Part shown: one piece after another, positions 26,048-34,825 of the stretch
How positions within the stretch are numbered: position 1 is the stretch's first letter
Layout: each line of letters starts with the position of its first letter
Origin: Chryseobacterium luquanense
GTDB lineage: Bacteria > Bacteroidota > Bacteroidia > Flavobacteriales > Weeksellaceae
Length of the DNA stretch: 64,000 bases
Assembly (NCBI RefSeq): GCF_026460945.1
Contig: NZ_JAOVZV010000015.1
Coordinates: forward strand, 248,001-312,000
Direction of reading: 5' to 3'
The notes under the pieces: generated by a model
Databases searched by the model: none
Seen by the model: the letters and a program-made list of their open reading frames with translations, nothing else
Told to the model about the DNA's origin: nothing
Position numbers and translations under genes: made by a program

Positions 26048-27321
26048 TATCTGTAAAATTGATTGACAAATTCAAAAAATTCCCACATTCTCATATAATT
26101 GTTGAACAGTAAATAAACCAGCATGACTCCAAGAACTGATGTGAAAAATGACATCATTTTTGGTGAATCTCGGTATGAAAAAAACAGCCATCCCAACAAA
26201 AGCGGAAAGACAAAAATAAAATGGCCACCGTAAATGTATGAAGTGTGAAGTCCGAATCTGAAAACGCAATGAATTAAAACGTCTACTAAAAGTGAAATCA
26301 TTAAAATCTGAACTAATTTGTTCTTGAAATTTTTAAAATAACTCCATAAAATCAGTAATAAAAGTAACCCAATAAAAATGTAAGGTATTATTGAAGTGTA
26401 AACATCCATGAAGATAGCTTTGTAATAAAAACCTTTCATATTATGTTTTTCACGAATAAAAAAACTCGGAAAAAGAATGCTTCCACCAAAAAAATACGAG
26501 TAAATCATGTCCCAGGTCGGAGTAGATTTTACATTAGAAAATTTTTCATATTGTTCTCCCGATTTTGAAAGGATATTGGTGTATTTGAAATCAATTCTGT
26601 AAAGATAAAGTGCTATGAAAGCCGCGCAAGTCAGCAAAACTCTGAGTGTTGCATTTCCGAACTTTTTCCAGCTTTTAAAAAGTCCTTTTTCAAAAATAAT
26701 GGGAATAAAAACTTTAACAATATTGGTTACCGTTAATCCTCCAATAGTAACTCCCGCCAAAGCTAGAGCAGAGCCTGCAATTTTTTTATCTTTTTTAAAT
26801 TTAACAGCAGTGTAATAATTGAATAAAACCAATAGAAATAAAGTGTAAGTATAGGTTTCCGGAGTGAAAGAAAGTAAAATGTTGGTCGAAAAAACACTAA
26901 AAAAAGCAACAATCAAAAGATTTAAACCAATCGGAAGCTGAACAATGTTTTTTAAATATTTATAAACCTGAATTAAACTTAAACTAATGGTAATATTACT
27001 TAGCCAAGCTAATGTCAGCCTGAAATTACTTCCTGTTTTTCCATTTGAAATATAAAATGCCAATTCTCTAATCCAATTGAAAAAATAATAGGAAAGAGGG
27101 TGTCTTTCGAAACTTCCGCCGGTCATAACGATGGCTTTGTTATCAAAACTGAAATATCCGTCCCAAGGAATTCTTGCGTCAAAAATAATACGATAATGTT
27201 GAGCAAAATAACTTCCCAAAGCTCCGTATGCAATAAGAAAGAAGATGAAAATTCCCAATTCTGCGAAGGAAGAAGGAAAAACGATTTTGAAAAAGTTTAA
27301 AAATTTAGATTTTAAAGACAC
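26047..27321 (-). CDS. Polytopic membrane protein, possibly DUF6080/GT-C-like
   Basis: A 424-residue integral membrane protein with about ten hydrophobic helices and a large loop after the first (RIIFDARIPWDGYFSFDNKA, MTGGSFERHPLSYYFF). This arrangement, with acidic residues in the first external loop, resembles GT-C-type membrane glycosyltransferases and the Bacteroidota family DUF6080. I cannot identify a definite catalytic motif, so the role is open. It is monocistronic and converges on the SPOR gene across a shared terminator that overlaps its stop codon. Confidence 0.6.
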   Translation of the reverse strand: MSLKSKFLNFFKIVFPSSFAELGIFIFFLIAYGALGSYFAQHYRIIFDARIPWDGYFSFDNKAIVMTGGSFERHPLSYYFFNWIRELAFYISNGKTGSNFRLTLAWLSNITISLSLIQVYKYLKNIVQLPIGLNLLIVAFFSVFSTNILLSFTPETYTYTLFLLVLFNYYTAVKFKKDKKIAGSALALAGVTIGGLTVTNIVKVFIPIIFEKGLFKSWKKFGNATLRVLLTCAAFIALYLYRIDFKYTNILSKSGEQYEKFSNVKSTPTWDMIYSYFFGGSILFPSFFIREKHNMKGFYYKAIFMDVYTSIIPYIFIGLLLLLILWSYFKNFKNKLVQILMISLLVDVLIHCVFRFGLHTSYIYGGHFIFVFPLLLGWLFFSYRDSPKMMSFFTSVLGVMLVYLLFNNYMRMWEFFEFVNQFYR

Positions 27322-27344
27322 AGATTATAATTTTTGCAAAAGTA

Positions 27345-27376
27345 AAATAAAAAACCCACCTGAAAAGATGGGTTTT
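27345..27376 (-). terminator. selO terminator
   Basis: AAAACCCA (27351-27358) pairs with TGGGTTTT (27369-27376); T-rich on the minus strand. It lies just downstream of the selO stop codon. Confidence 0.75.
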
Positions 27377-27385
27377 GAATTATAT

Positions 27386-28927
27386 TTAAGAACTACAAGA
27401 CAACATCGAGCATCCTGAAACATCATCATATCCGGAAGGTCTTTTTGCAGAAAATTCCGGGAAAATTTCTTCGTAAGGATTTTCCAAAGCTTTAATCAAT
27501 TCATCAAGCATTTCTGTTTTTCCTATGTTTAATTCCTCGATACATTCAAAAAGAAGGTAGTTTCTAAGGATAAATTTCGGATTATTTTTCTTCATTAAAT
27601 CTAAAGATTCTTTTCTCGAAATTATATTTTCTTTTAATCTTAATTGATATATTTCAATAAAATGTTGAAGTTTTTGAAGTTTTGCTTCATCTAAATTTCC
27701 GTAAGAAACTTTTGAAAAGAAGTTTTCAAAGTTTGAATTATCGTCAATTTTCTCCAATTGATTAAAAAATAGATTGTAATCAAATTCAAGTTCCTGCATT
27801 AAACCTTGCCAATTGGTAAAAAATTCTTCATCACTTTTTTTCAGTTCATCAAAACCAAATTTTTTGCATAGCATTTTGTCGTGAGCTTCCCAAAAGTAAT
27901 TTCCATAACGATTTAATGTTTCTTCCAAAAACTTTTCATCCTTAACTAAAGGAAAAAGTGAGTTTGCCAATTGCCAAAGGTTCCATTGAGAAATTTGGCC
28001 TTGTTTTCCGAAAGCATATCTTCTTCCCGGCAAATCTGTTGTATTTGGAGTGAAATTTAAATCATATCCATCCATCATAGAATAAGGTCCGTAATCGATT
28101 GTTAAGCCTAAAATCGACATATTGTCAGTATTCATTACACCGTGTACAAAACCAACTCTAAACCATTCAACCATCAAATTTGCAGTTCTTATACAAACTT
28201 CGCTGAAAAAGTCTTTGTATTTCTGTTCGCCTTCAGATTTAATGTTTTTAAAATAATTTTCAACTGTGAAATCAACCAAGTCAATCAATGTATTGATTTC
28301 TTTTTGAGCGGAAATTAATTCAAAATGACCAAAACGAAGAAAACTTTCTGCAGTTCTTACCACGACTGCACCTTTTTCTTCTTGAGGATTTCCACTGTAC
28401 ATCATATCGCGTACAACATTTTCTCCTGTAAGGCTCAAACTTAAAGCTCTGGTTGTAGGAACTCCCAAATGAAACATGGCTTCGCTCATTAAATATTCAC
28501 GAACAGACGACCTTAGAACGGCTCTTCCATCTGCGTGACGAGAATAAGGCGTTGCTCCAGCTCCTTTCCATTGAATTTCGTTTTTTTCTCCGGCTTCGTT
28601 TGTGATTTCTCCGGCAAGAATTGCTCTCCCGTCTCCAAGTTGACCTGCCCAATTTCCAAATTGGTGACCTGCATAGGCAGTTGCGTAAGTTTTTATGTTT
28701 TTAGGCAAATTCGTTGCTGCTAAAAATTGGAAATCTTTTTCATCTAATTTTCCCAATCCGATTTCTTTTGAAAGTTTTTCATTAAAAATAATGGATTCTG
28801 GATTTTCGAAACCAACGGGTTCAACAGTTGAAAACAAAACTTTCGGTGTATTTCGCTGAATTGTATTTCCTGAAAAATCTCCTGGAAAAATCTCAATGAA
28901 AGGTTGGGTGATTTTATCAATATTCAT
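27386..28927 (-). CDS. selO: Protein adenylyltransferase SelO (YdiU family)
   Basis: A 513-residue SelO pseudokinase. SelO transfers AMP from ATP onto protein Ser/Thr/Tyr residues and is linked to redox-stress responses in E. coli and mitochondria. Visible signatures: AGHQFGNWAGQLGDGRAIL, GAGATPYSRHADGRAVLRSS, VREYLMSEAMFHLGVPTTRA, HGVMNTDNMSILGLTIDYGP and MDGYD. The C-terminus is CSMLSCSS: the Cys before the final SS is the position held by selenocysteine in eukaryotic SelO, and another Cys lies four residues earlier. It stands alone with its own terminator. Confidence 0.96.
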   Translation of the reverse strand: MNIDKITQPFIEIFPGDFSGNTIQRNTPKVLFSTVEPVGFENPESIIFNEKLSKEIGLGKLDEKDFQFLAATNLPKNIKTYATAYAGHQFGNWAGQLGDGRAILAGEITNEAGEKNEIQWKGAGATPYSRHADGRAVLRSSVREYLMSEAMFHLGVPTTRALSLSLTGENVVRDMMYSGNPQEEKGAVVVRTAESFLRFGHFELISAQKEINTLIDLVDFTVENYFKNIKSEGEQKYKDFFSEVCIRTANLMVEWFRVGFVHGVMNTDNMSILGLTIDYGPYSMMDGYDLNFTPNTTDLPGRRYAFGKQGQISQWNLWQLANSLFPLVKDEKFLEETLNRYGNYFWEAHDKMLCKKFGFDELKKSDEEFFTNWQGLMQELEFDYNLFFNQLEKIDDNSNFENFFSKVSYGNLDEAKLQKLQHFIEIYQLRLKENIISRKESLDLMKKNNPKFILRNYLLFECIEELNIGKTEMLDELIKALENPYEEIFPEFSAKRPSGYDDVSGCSMLSCSS

Positions 28928-28950
28928 GGTTCAAAGATATTAAACAGATC

Positions 28951-28984
28951 ACAAAAAAAGACCTTCCAATAATTGAAAGGTCTT
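28951..28984 (-). terminator. Terminator of the ricT-gldH-PBP1A operon
   Basis: AAGACCTT (28958-28965) pairs with AAGGTCTT (28977-28984), with a T-run on the minus strand, directly after the PBP1A stop codon. Confidence 0.75.
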
Positions 28985-29003
28985 ATGATAATTATAAAGA
29001 AAT

Positions 29004-31388
29004 TTATTTGTTAAAGTCGATATCTTCACTTGTATTCAGATGTTCATTTACATTTTCTTCTTTTTTACCTGAATTATTTTTCGATCCGTTATCTGCAGGA
29101 CGTGGGTTTTTTAAGTCATCAATAGTCTGAAGTCCGCCATCGTCGCCATATCCTCCTCCTAAACCTTGAAGGTTGCTACAACCGTCTTTCCATTCGAGAG
29201 GTTTGACGAATTTATCGTCAGGAGATATTTTTAAACTTTTATCAGCCCAAACTTTTTTCATAAAGATTGCCCAAATTGGTAGTGCCATTTTTGCACCTTG
29301 ACCTTCACCGGTTCCTAAGAAGTGCGTTGCTCTGTCTTCCCATCCAACCCATGCTCCGGTTGCTAATTTGGGAGTAATTCCCATAAACCAACCATCTGAG
29401 TTATTCTGAGTTGTTCCTGTTTTACCGGCAATTTCCACTGCTTTTGAAATTCCTCTCCTTCCTAATTCTCCAGATGCAGTACCAAATTCAGCAACACCTT
29501 TCATTAATTCAATCATGGTGTATGCGTAATTAGGATTCATGACTTCTTTAGGTTCAGAAATCACTTCTTTTATTACTCTTCCGTTCACATCTTCAATTCT
29601 CCAAACCATTTCGGGTTTATTGTAATTTCCGTAATTGGCAAAAGTACTATAAGCTCCAAGCATTTCATAAATTGTAATATCTGATGAACCAAGCGCCATT
29701 GGTAAACTGGTTGAAATTTCTTCAGTTACGCCTAAATCTCTTGCAGTCTGTATTACACTTTGGGTTCCTACCATTTCTGCTAATCTTACCGCAACCGGGT
29801 TTTTTGAATGAGCTAACGCATTTTTTAGAGTTAACATTCCTCCAGATCCTTCAACATTCCAAGTTCCTTTTCTGTAAGAAGCATTCGATATTGTAGAACA
29901 AGGTGTTAAACCTAATTTCATAATGGCTGTTGCATAAACGAAAGGCTTAAATGTTGAACCAACCTGTCTTTTTCCTTGTTTAATGTGATCGTATTGGAAA
30001 TGTTGCCAATCGATTCCTCCAACCCAAGCTTTTATTTCACCAGTTCCAGGAACCATTGACATTAATCCTGCCTGTGCAACTTTTTTGTGCCATCTTATAG
30101 AGTCCCACGGACTCATTTCGACCTCTTCTTCACCTGCCCAAGTAAACCTTGACATTTTTACAGGCTTGTGAAATTCCATCATGATAGAATCTTCAGGCAT
30201 GTTTTCCGCTACCATTTGTTTGTAACGGCCTGTTCTTTTGACAGCCTGCATCATGATATTATCAATCTGCTTATTATTTAACTTATAAAATGGCCAGTCT
30301 TTTCTGCCTCTTTGTTCTGAATCAAATCTTCTTTGAAGGTCTGTTAAATGTTCTTTGATTGCGTCTTCTGCATATTTCTGCATCTTGGAATCAAGAGTAA
30401 CATATATTTTTAAACCATCCTTGAAAAGATTTAGTTTTTTACCTGTCTCTTTTTCATAATCCTCTAAATATTTATTTATCTCTTTTCTTAAATAAAATTT
30501 GTAGTATGCGGAATAATCGTCATTAATATCTTTAATCGGGTGATAATCTGTTTTAATTGGGGTTGCTACAGCTTTATCATAATTTGCTTGATCGATATAT
30601 CCCGTTTCCAACATTTGCTTCAATACAACATCTCTTCTGTCCTTTGGTCTTGATGTATTGTCTCTAAGCGGGTTGTTTGCGTTAGGAGCTTCCAGCATAG
30701 AAACAAATATTGCAGCTTCAGGAAGCGTTAGCTGTGAAGCAGATTTGTTAAAATAAATTCTAGATGCCATTTCTATACCATTGGCATTGTGCGTGAAATC
30801 AAACTTATTGAAGTATAAAGTGATGATTTCTTCTTTGGTATATCTCTTTTCTAAACTTACAGCAACCACCCATTCTTTAAGCTTTTGAATAGCTCTTTTA
30901 GCAGGATTTTTTGAAGGCTCTTTTGTAAATAAAAGTTTTGCCAACTGTTGGGTAATCGTAGAACCTCCACCTCGGTCACCACCATATCTTATTGCTCTTA
31001 AAATTGATTTTAAATCAATACCAGAATGTTCCTTAAAACGCTCATCTTCTTTTGCCTGAAGTGCATAAATCAAATAAGGGGGTAATTCTTTATAAGTAAC
31101 GGGTTGTGTCTTTTCTTTTTCAAATTTTCCTAAAAGAACTCCGTCTGAAGAATAAATCTGAGAGGCAACATAAATATCCGGATTTTCAAGCTCTTTCACA
31201 TCGGGCATTTCCCCAAGAAAACCTTGGGAAACTGCAAAGAAAAGCCCTGAAATACCTAAAACTACTGCGATGAATCCAATCCAAATGAATTTTACCCATC
31301 TTTTCCATGCGGAATTTTTAGCATTTTTTTTAGGAGGAAGCGGGAAAGTTTTTCCCTTATTTCCTGTATTTTGTTTGTTTTCTTCCAT
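29004..31388 (-). CDS. Class A penicillin-binding protein (PBP1A-like)
   Basis: A 794-residue bifunctional peptidoglycan synthase. A cytoplasmic Lys-rich start is followed by a transmembrane helix at about 33-55. The GT51 glycosyltransferase domain has KEDERFKEHSGIDL (catalytic Glu114) and GGSTITQQLAKLLF (141-154). The transpeptidase domain has SxxK (GSTFKPF, S478-K481), SKN and KTGTTQNNSDGWFMG. A Gly/Asn/Lys-rich C-terminal tail of about 60 residues lies beyond the catalytic core. It is the third gene of an operon with ricT and gldH, six bases after gldH, and ends in a hairpin terminator. Confidence 0.95.
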   Translation of the reverse strand: MEENKQNTGNKGKTFPLPPKKNAKNSAWKRWVKFIWIGFIAVVLGISGLFFAVSQGFLGEMPDVKELENPDIYVASQIYSSDGVLLGKFEKEKTQPVTYKELPPYLIYALQAKEDERFKEHSGIDLKSILRAIRYGGDRGGGSTITQQLAKLLFTKEPSKNPAKRAIQKLKEWVVAVSLEKRYTKEEIITLYFNKFDFTHNANGIEMASRIYFNKSASQLTLPEAAIFVSMLEAPNANNPLRDNTSRPKDRRDVVLKQMLETGYIDQANYDKAVATPIKTDYHPIKDINDDYSAYYKFYLRKEINKYLEDYEKETGKKLNLFKDGLKIYVTLDSKMQKYAEDAIKEHLTDLQRRFDSEQRGRKDWPFYKLNNKQIDNIMMQAVKRTGRYKQMVAENMPEDSIMMEFHKPVKMSRFTWAGEEEVEMSPWDSIRWHKKVAQAGLMSMVPGTGEIKAWVGGIDWQHFQYDHIKQGKRQVGSTFKPFVYATAIMKLGLTPCSTISNASYRKGTWNVEGSGGMLTLKNALAHSKNPVAVRLAEMVGTQSVIQTARDLGVTEEISTSLPMALGSSDITIYEMLGAYSTFANYGNYNKPEMVWRIEDVNGRVIKEVISEPKEVMNPNYAYTMIELMKGVAEFGTASGELGRRGISKAVEIAGKTGTTQNNSDGWFMGITPKLATGAWVGWEDRATHFLGTGEGQGAKMALPIWAIFMKKVWADKSLKISPDDKFVKPLEWKDGCSNLQGLGGGYGDDGGLQTIDDLKNPRPADNGSKNNSGKKEENVNEHLNTSEDIDFNK

Positions 31389-31394
31389 GTATAA

Positions 31395-31856
31395 TTACGG
31401 TTTAGCCGTTTCTACTTTTATACCTAAGTCTTCAATTCCGGGAAGGTTGTCGTTTCTCATCGCCTGCGCAATAGAAAGTTCATAATTGCCTTTATCCGGA
31501 AATTTATAATTCAGTTTATACTGAAAAAAAGTTTCTTTCGTTTCTCCAAATCCTGTTCCAAGCCATTCTCCGTTTGGTTTTGCTAAAATATAGTTCAGCG
31601 TATCAATTTGCTTGGCTTTGGTTTTCGGGTTGGTAAGATTTACAATGAATCTTATATTACTGTAGGGATAATCATTGTTATTTCTTACAACAAATATAAG
31701 GTTTTTAGGATTTTGCGGATCCGAAATTTCAAGATTAAATTTTTGTTCGGTCTTCTTATTCCATTTATTATCAACGTTATTCATAATAACGTCTTCTCCG
31801 GAAGCATTACAGCTTGCCAAAAAAATAAGGAGAAAAAGCCCTGAAATTTTATGCAT
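31395..31856 (-). CDS. gldH: Gliding motility lipoprotein GldH
   Basis: A 153-residue lipoprotein of the GldH family, required for gliding and type IX secretion in Flavobacterium johnsoniae. I chose the ATG at 31856: it gives MHKISGLFLLIFLASC, a clean signal with lipobox Cys16. An in-frame ATG at 31931 would add 25 basic residues before the signal and overlap ricT by 83 bases. With the chosen start the overlap with ricT is eight bases. The mature part (KWNKKTEQKFNLEISDPQNP, NDYPYSNIRFIVNL) is typical of the family. Confidence 0.9.
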   Translation of the reverse strand: MHKISGLFLLIFLASCNASGEDVIMNNVDNKWNKKTEQKFNLEISDPQNPKNLIFVVRNNNDYPYSNIRFIVNLTNPKTKAKQIDTLNYILAKPNGEWLGTGFGETKETFFQYKLNYKFPDKGNYELSIAQAMRNDNLPGIEDLGIKVETAKP

Positions 31857-33300
31857 CGTTATCTTTTTTGGGAGGAAATTTCTTTTTAAACTTCTTTTTC
31901 GGTTGTTGATTCTGAGGTTTTTGCTCAGCATTGTTATTTACAGTTGCAGCATTTTCCAGTTGCGGTTTCTCCGATTGTGGCTTTTGCTGTTGCGGTTTTG
32001 GTTGTCTTTGAGTATTGTTTTGATTAGGCTTTACAGATTTTTCAGGTCGTGGTTGACGTTCCTGTCTTTCTAGCCTTTCACCTTTATCGTTTCTCTCAGG
32101 TCTTTCGCTATTATTTTCAGGTCTAGATTTTCTAGGTCCTTGATTTTGATTGTTGTTTGGTCTGTTTTGATTTTGATTCTGACCTTGATTTCTGTTTTTG
32201 TTGAAACCTCTGTTTTTCTTTTCAAAACGATCTACGCTATTTTCCTGAATTAAATCTACAGTCTTCACAGAAAGTTCCGGCTGTTTCAAATCTTCGAGAG
32301 GTAACGTTTTTTCTCCTCTTTTATTTTGAGAGATCATTTTTTTAACCAAATCAACATCGAAATCATACCAAGCCATTGAACTGTCTACGTACGCAAACCA
32401 CATTTTCTTTTTGAAAACATCAATTTTTATACAGAAAGCTCTTCCTTTTTCAGTATCAAGCATTGTTGATGAAGATGGGAAGTGGCTCAAAGCATCAAGA
32501 TAACTGTCTAATTCATAATTAAGACAACATTTCAATTTTCCGCACTGTCCGGCTAATTTTTGAGGATTAATGCTTAATTGCTGATATCTTGCAACATTCG
32601 TATTTACAGATCTGAAGTCGGTTAACCATGTTGAACAACAAAGTTCTCTTCCACAAGATCCAATTCCACCAATTTTTGCAGCTTCCTGTCTGAAACCGAT
32701 TTGTTTCATGTCGATTTTTGTGCGGAAAGCTCCTGCAAATTCTTTTATCAGCATCCTAAAATCAATACGATTATCGGCAGTGTAATAAAAAGTAACTTTA
32801 GAGGAATCACCCTGATATTCCACATCGGTAATCTTCATTTCAAGACCTATTCTGTGTGAAATTTTTCGGGCTTCAATTTTTACATTTTCCTCTTTTTTTC
32901 GGGCTTCCTGCCAAACTTCAATGTCTTTTTGGTTGGCTAGTCTATATATTTTAAGTGGGTTTTCTTCTGAAGCTCTTTTTTTCTTCATCTGAATTTTCAC
33001 TAATTCACCGGTGAGGCTTACTACGCCCACATCATGTCCCGGACTAGATTCTACTGTTACAACGCTACCTATATGTAAAGGAATATTATTTACATTTTTA
33101 TAAAATAATTTTCTGTCATTTTTAAATCTAACTTCTACAAAATCACACCTGTTTTGAGTAGGGTTTTGTACGTTAGACAGCCAATCGAAAACACTTAATT
33201 TATAACTATTACCGCAGGTATTTACACTTTCACAGCCATTCGCAGATTTAGTTCCGCAAGAATGTGCAGAATCGCCGGATGTTTTGCATCCACAACTCAT
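31849..33300 (-). CDS. ricT: PSP1/RicT (YaaT) family protein with Q/N-rich tail
   Basis: A 483-residue cytoplasmic protein. The PSP1 core spans about residues 35-340, with the family cysteines in GSCGRELCCSTWL (C216, C221, C222) and GQCGKLKCCLNYE (C253, C258, C259). In B. subtilis the equivalent cysteines of RicT take part in Fe-S binding in the RicA-RicF-RicT complex, which promotes RNase Y-dependent mRNA maturation. The N-terminus is unusually Cys-rich (C3, C5, C15, C23, C29). The last ~120 residues are low-complexity Gln/Asn/Pro/Arg/Lys ending in a basic KKKFKKKFPPKK, possibly RNA-binding. It is the first gene of the operon with gldH and PBP1A. Confidence 0.88.
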   Translation of the reverse strand: MSCGCKTSGDSAHSCGTKSANGCESVNTCGNSYKLSVFDWLSNVQNPTQNRCDFVEVRFKNDRKLFYKNVNNIPLHIGSVVTVESSPGHDVGVVSLTGELVKIQMKKKRASEENPLKIYRLANQKDIEVWQEARKKEENVKIEARKISHRIGLEMKITDVEYQGDSSKVTFYYTADNRIDFRMLIKEFAGAFRTKIDMKQIGFRQEAAKIGGIGSCGRELCCSTWLTDFRSVNTNVARYQQLSINPQKLAGQCGKLKCCLNYELDSYLDALSHFPSSSTMLDTEKGRAFCIKIDVFKKKMWFAYVDSSMAWYDFDVDLVKKMISQNKRGEKTLPLEDLKQPELSVKTVDLIQENSVDRFEKKNRGFNKNRNQGQNQNQNRPNNNQNQGPRKSRPENNSERPERNDKGERLERQERQPRPEKSVKPNQNNTQRQPKPQQQKPQSEKPQLENAATVNNNAEQKPQNQQPKKKFKKKFPPKKDNDA

Positions 33301-33321
33301 ATTATAATTTGTTTAATCTTG

Positions 33322-33350
33322 CAAATTTATTGATTTTTATCTTTATACAA
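33322..33350 (-). promoter_or_regulatory. Promoter of the ricT-gldH-PBP1A operon
   Basis: On the minus strand TTG (33348-33350), 18 bases, TAAATTTG (33322-33329). It lies 21 bases upstream of the ricT ATG and fits the Bacteroidota consensus. Confidence 0.65.
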
Positions 33351-33550
33351 TTCCAAATGTAGTAAATATTAATTTTTCAAAATGTTTAATATTAAACATG
33401 ATTGATGGTGTGTGAAAGTTTTCAATTTAATTGGTTGTTTTTGAGTCTGTTATTTTATTTTATGGTTAAGGTGTTATTTTAAACATAGTTTTCTTTTGAG
33501 TGTTAGTTTAAAAATTTAAGATTTATTAACAGGTGTATCTAAAATAATTT

Positions 33551-33558
33551 TATATTTG
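33551..33558 (+). promoter_or_regulatory. -7 element upstream of the FadL-like gene
   Basis: TATATTTG, 19 bases before the ATG at 33578; no clear -33 TTG. The rest of the 277-base divergent gap from ricT is AT-rich and holds nothing else I recognise. Confidence 0.45.
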
Positions 33559-33577
33559 GGTTATATAATAATAGTCT

Positions 33578-34816
33578 ATGAAAAAAATATTAGTATCAAC
33601 TGCCTTATTGGCTGGAGTTTTGTCTTATGCAGGAGGCTTTAGAGTTTCTCTGCAGGGGGTGAAACAATTGGCAATGGCGCACACCAGTGCACATGCTGAA
33701 GATGCGAGTGTTGCATTCTTTAATCCCGCAGGTATTTCATTCATTCCTTCTAAACTAAGTATTGTTGCAGGAGGTTTCGGAGCAAGTAATAAAGTTACTT
33801 TTCAGAATTTAAATACTTTAAATAGTACAGAAACAGATAACCCGATGGGGACGCCTATTTATGCTGCAATAGCGTATAAGCCAATGGAAAAATTGTCTGT
33901 CGGTTTCAGTTTTTCAACACCTTTTGGAAGTACAATTCAATATCCTTATGATTGGGAAGGTAGAGAAATGGTGCAAAAACTTGAATTGAAAAGTTTCTAT
34001 TTCCAACCCATGGTTTCGTATAAAATGGCAGATTGGATGTCGTTTGGAGTAAGCTATATTTATGCAAGAGGAAAAGTGAACTGGGATAAAGCTGTTACAC
34101 AATTTGGAGGAACAGTTAATATTAATGATGAGAAAGCAAGTGGTCATGGTTACGGTTTCGGGTTTTATTTCAGACCAGATCCGAAATTTGATGTAAGTAT
34201 TGCTTATCGTTCGCCAGTTGATATGAAAGCTAAAAAAGGAACAGCAACATTTACGGTTCCTGCACAAAATACAGTAAATACACTTTTAGGTTTAAATGCA
34301 GCGGGACAAGATGGTTTCACGGCAACTTTGCCATTGGTGTCAGAATATACAATTGGTATGACGTATAAAGTAACCCCAAAATGGTTAATTTCTGCAGACT
34401 TCAATTATCACGGATGGGAAAGATATAGCAAGCTTACTTTAGATTTTGCTAATGCTCCAATCGGAAACCAAACAGATCCTACAATTTTGGTATCTCCAAA
34501 AAACTTTAGAAACTCAAAAACAGTAAGATTAGGAACTCAATATGCATTTTCTAATATGATTTTTGGTCGTTTGGGAGCTTATTACGATGAATCTCCTTAT
34601 TCAGATGATAACTTTATTCCGGAAACTCCATCTTTCGATTCTTTTGTTTTAACGGGAGGTTTAGGATTTAAACTTAATAAATTCGGAGTTGATGTTGCAG
34701 GAGGTTATGTAATGCCACAGAGCAGAGATGTAAATAATAAAACGTTAGGTTTTTATGGTCAGGCAAAGGCTAAAGCATTCTATTTTGGTCTAGGTTTATC
34801 TTATAATGCTTTTTAA
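33578..34816 (+). CDS. FadL/OmpP1-like outer-membrane transport protein
   Basis: A 412-residue outer-membrane beta-barrel with signal peptide MKKILVSTALLAGVLSYAGG. The FadL/OmpP1/TodX family signature is visible near the N-terminus: QLAMAHTSAHAEDASVAFFN followed by PAGISFIP (the NPA region). The C-terminus ends in an aromatic residue (YNAF), as expected for BamA-dependent insertion. FadL proteins take up long-chain fatty acids or other hydrophobic molecules. The next gene, nine bases downstream, encodes an SGNH hydrolase lipoprotein, suggesting linked lipid or ester use. Confidence 0.93.
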   Translation: MKKILVSTALLAGVLSYAGGFRVSLQGVKQLAMAHTSAHAEDASVAFFNPAGISFIPSKLSIVAGGFGASNKVTFQNLNTLNSTETDNPMGTPIYAAIAYKPMEKLSVGFSFSTPFGSTIQYPYDWEGREMVQKLELKSFYFQPMVSYKMADWMSFGVSYIYARGKVNWDKAVTQFGGTVNINDEKASGHGYGFGFYFRPDPKFDVSIAYRSPVDMKAKKGTATFTVPAQNTVNTLLGLNAAGQDGFTATLPLVSEYTIGMTYKVTPKWLISADFNYHGWERYSKLTLDFANAPIGNQTDPTILVSPKNFRNSKTVRLGTQYAFSNMIFGRLGAYYDESPYSDDNFIPETPSFDSFVLTGGLGFKLNKFGVDVAGGYVMPQSRDVNNKTLGFYGQAKAKAFYFGLGLSYNAF

Positions 34817-34825
34817 TTTTAAATT

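Noticed and set aside
31856..31931. Longer GldH N-terminus
   Set aside because: The extra 25 residues are basic, precede a complete lipoprotein signal, and overlap the ricT coding region.
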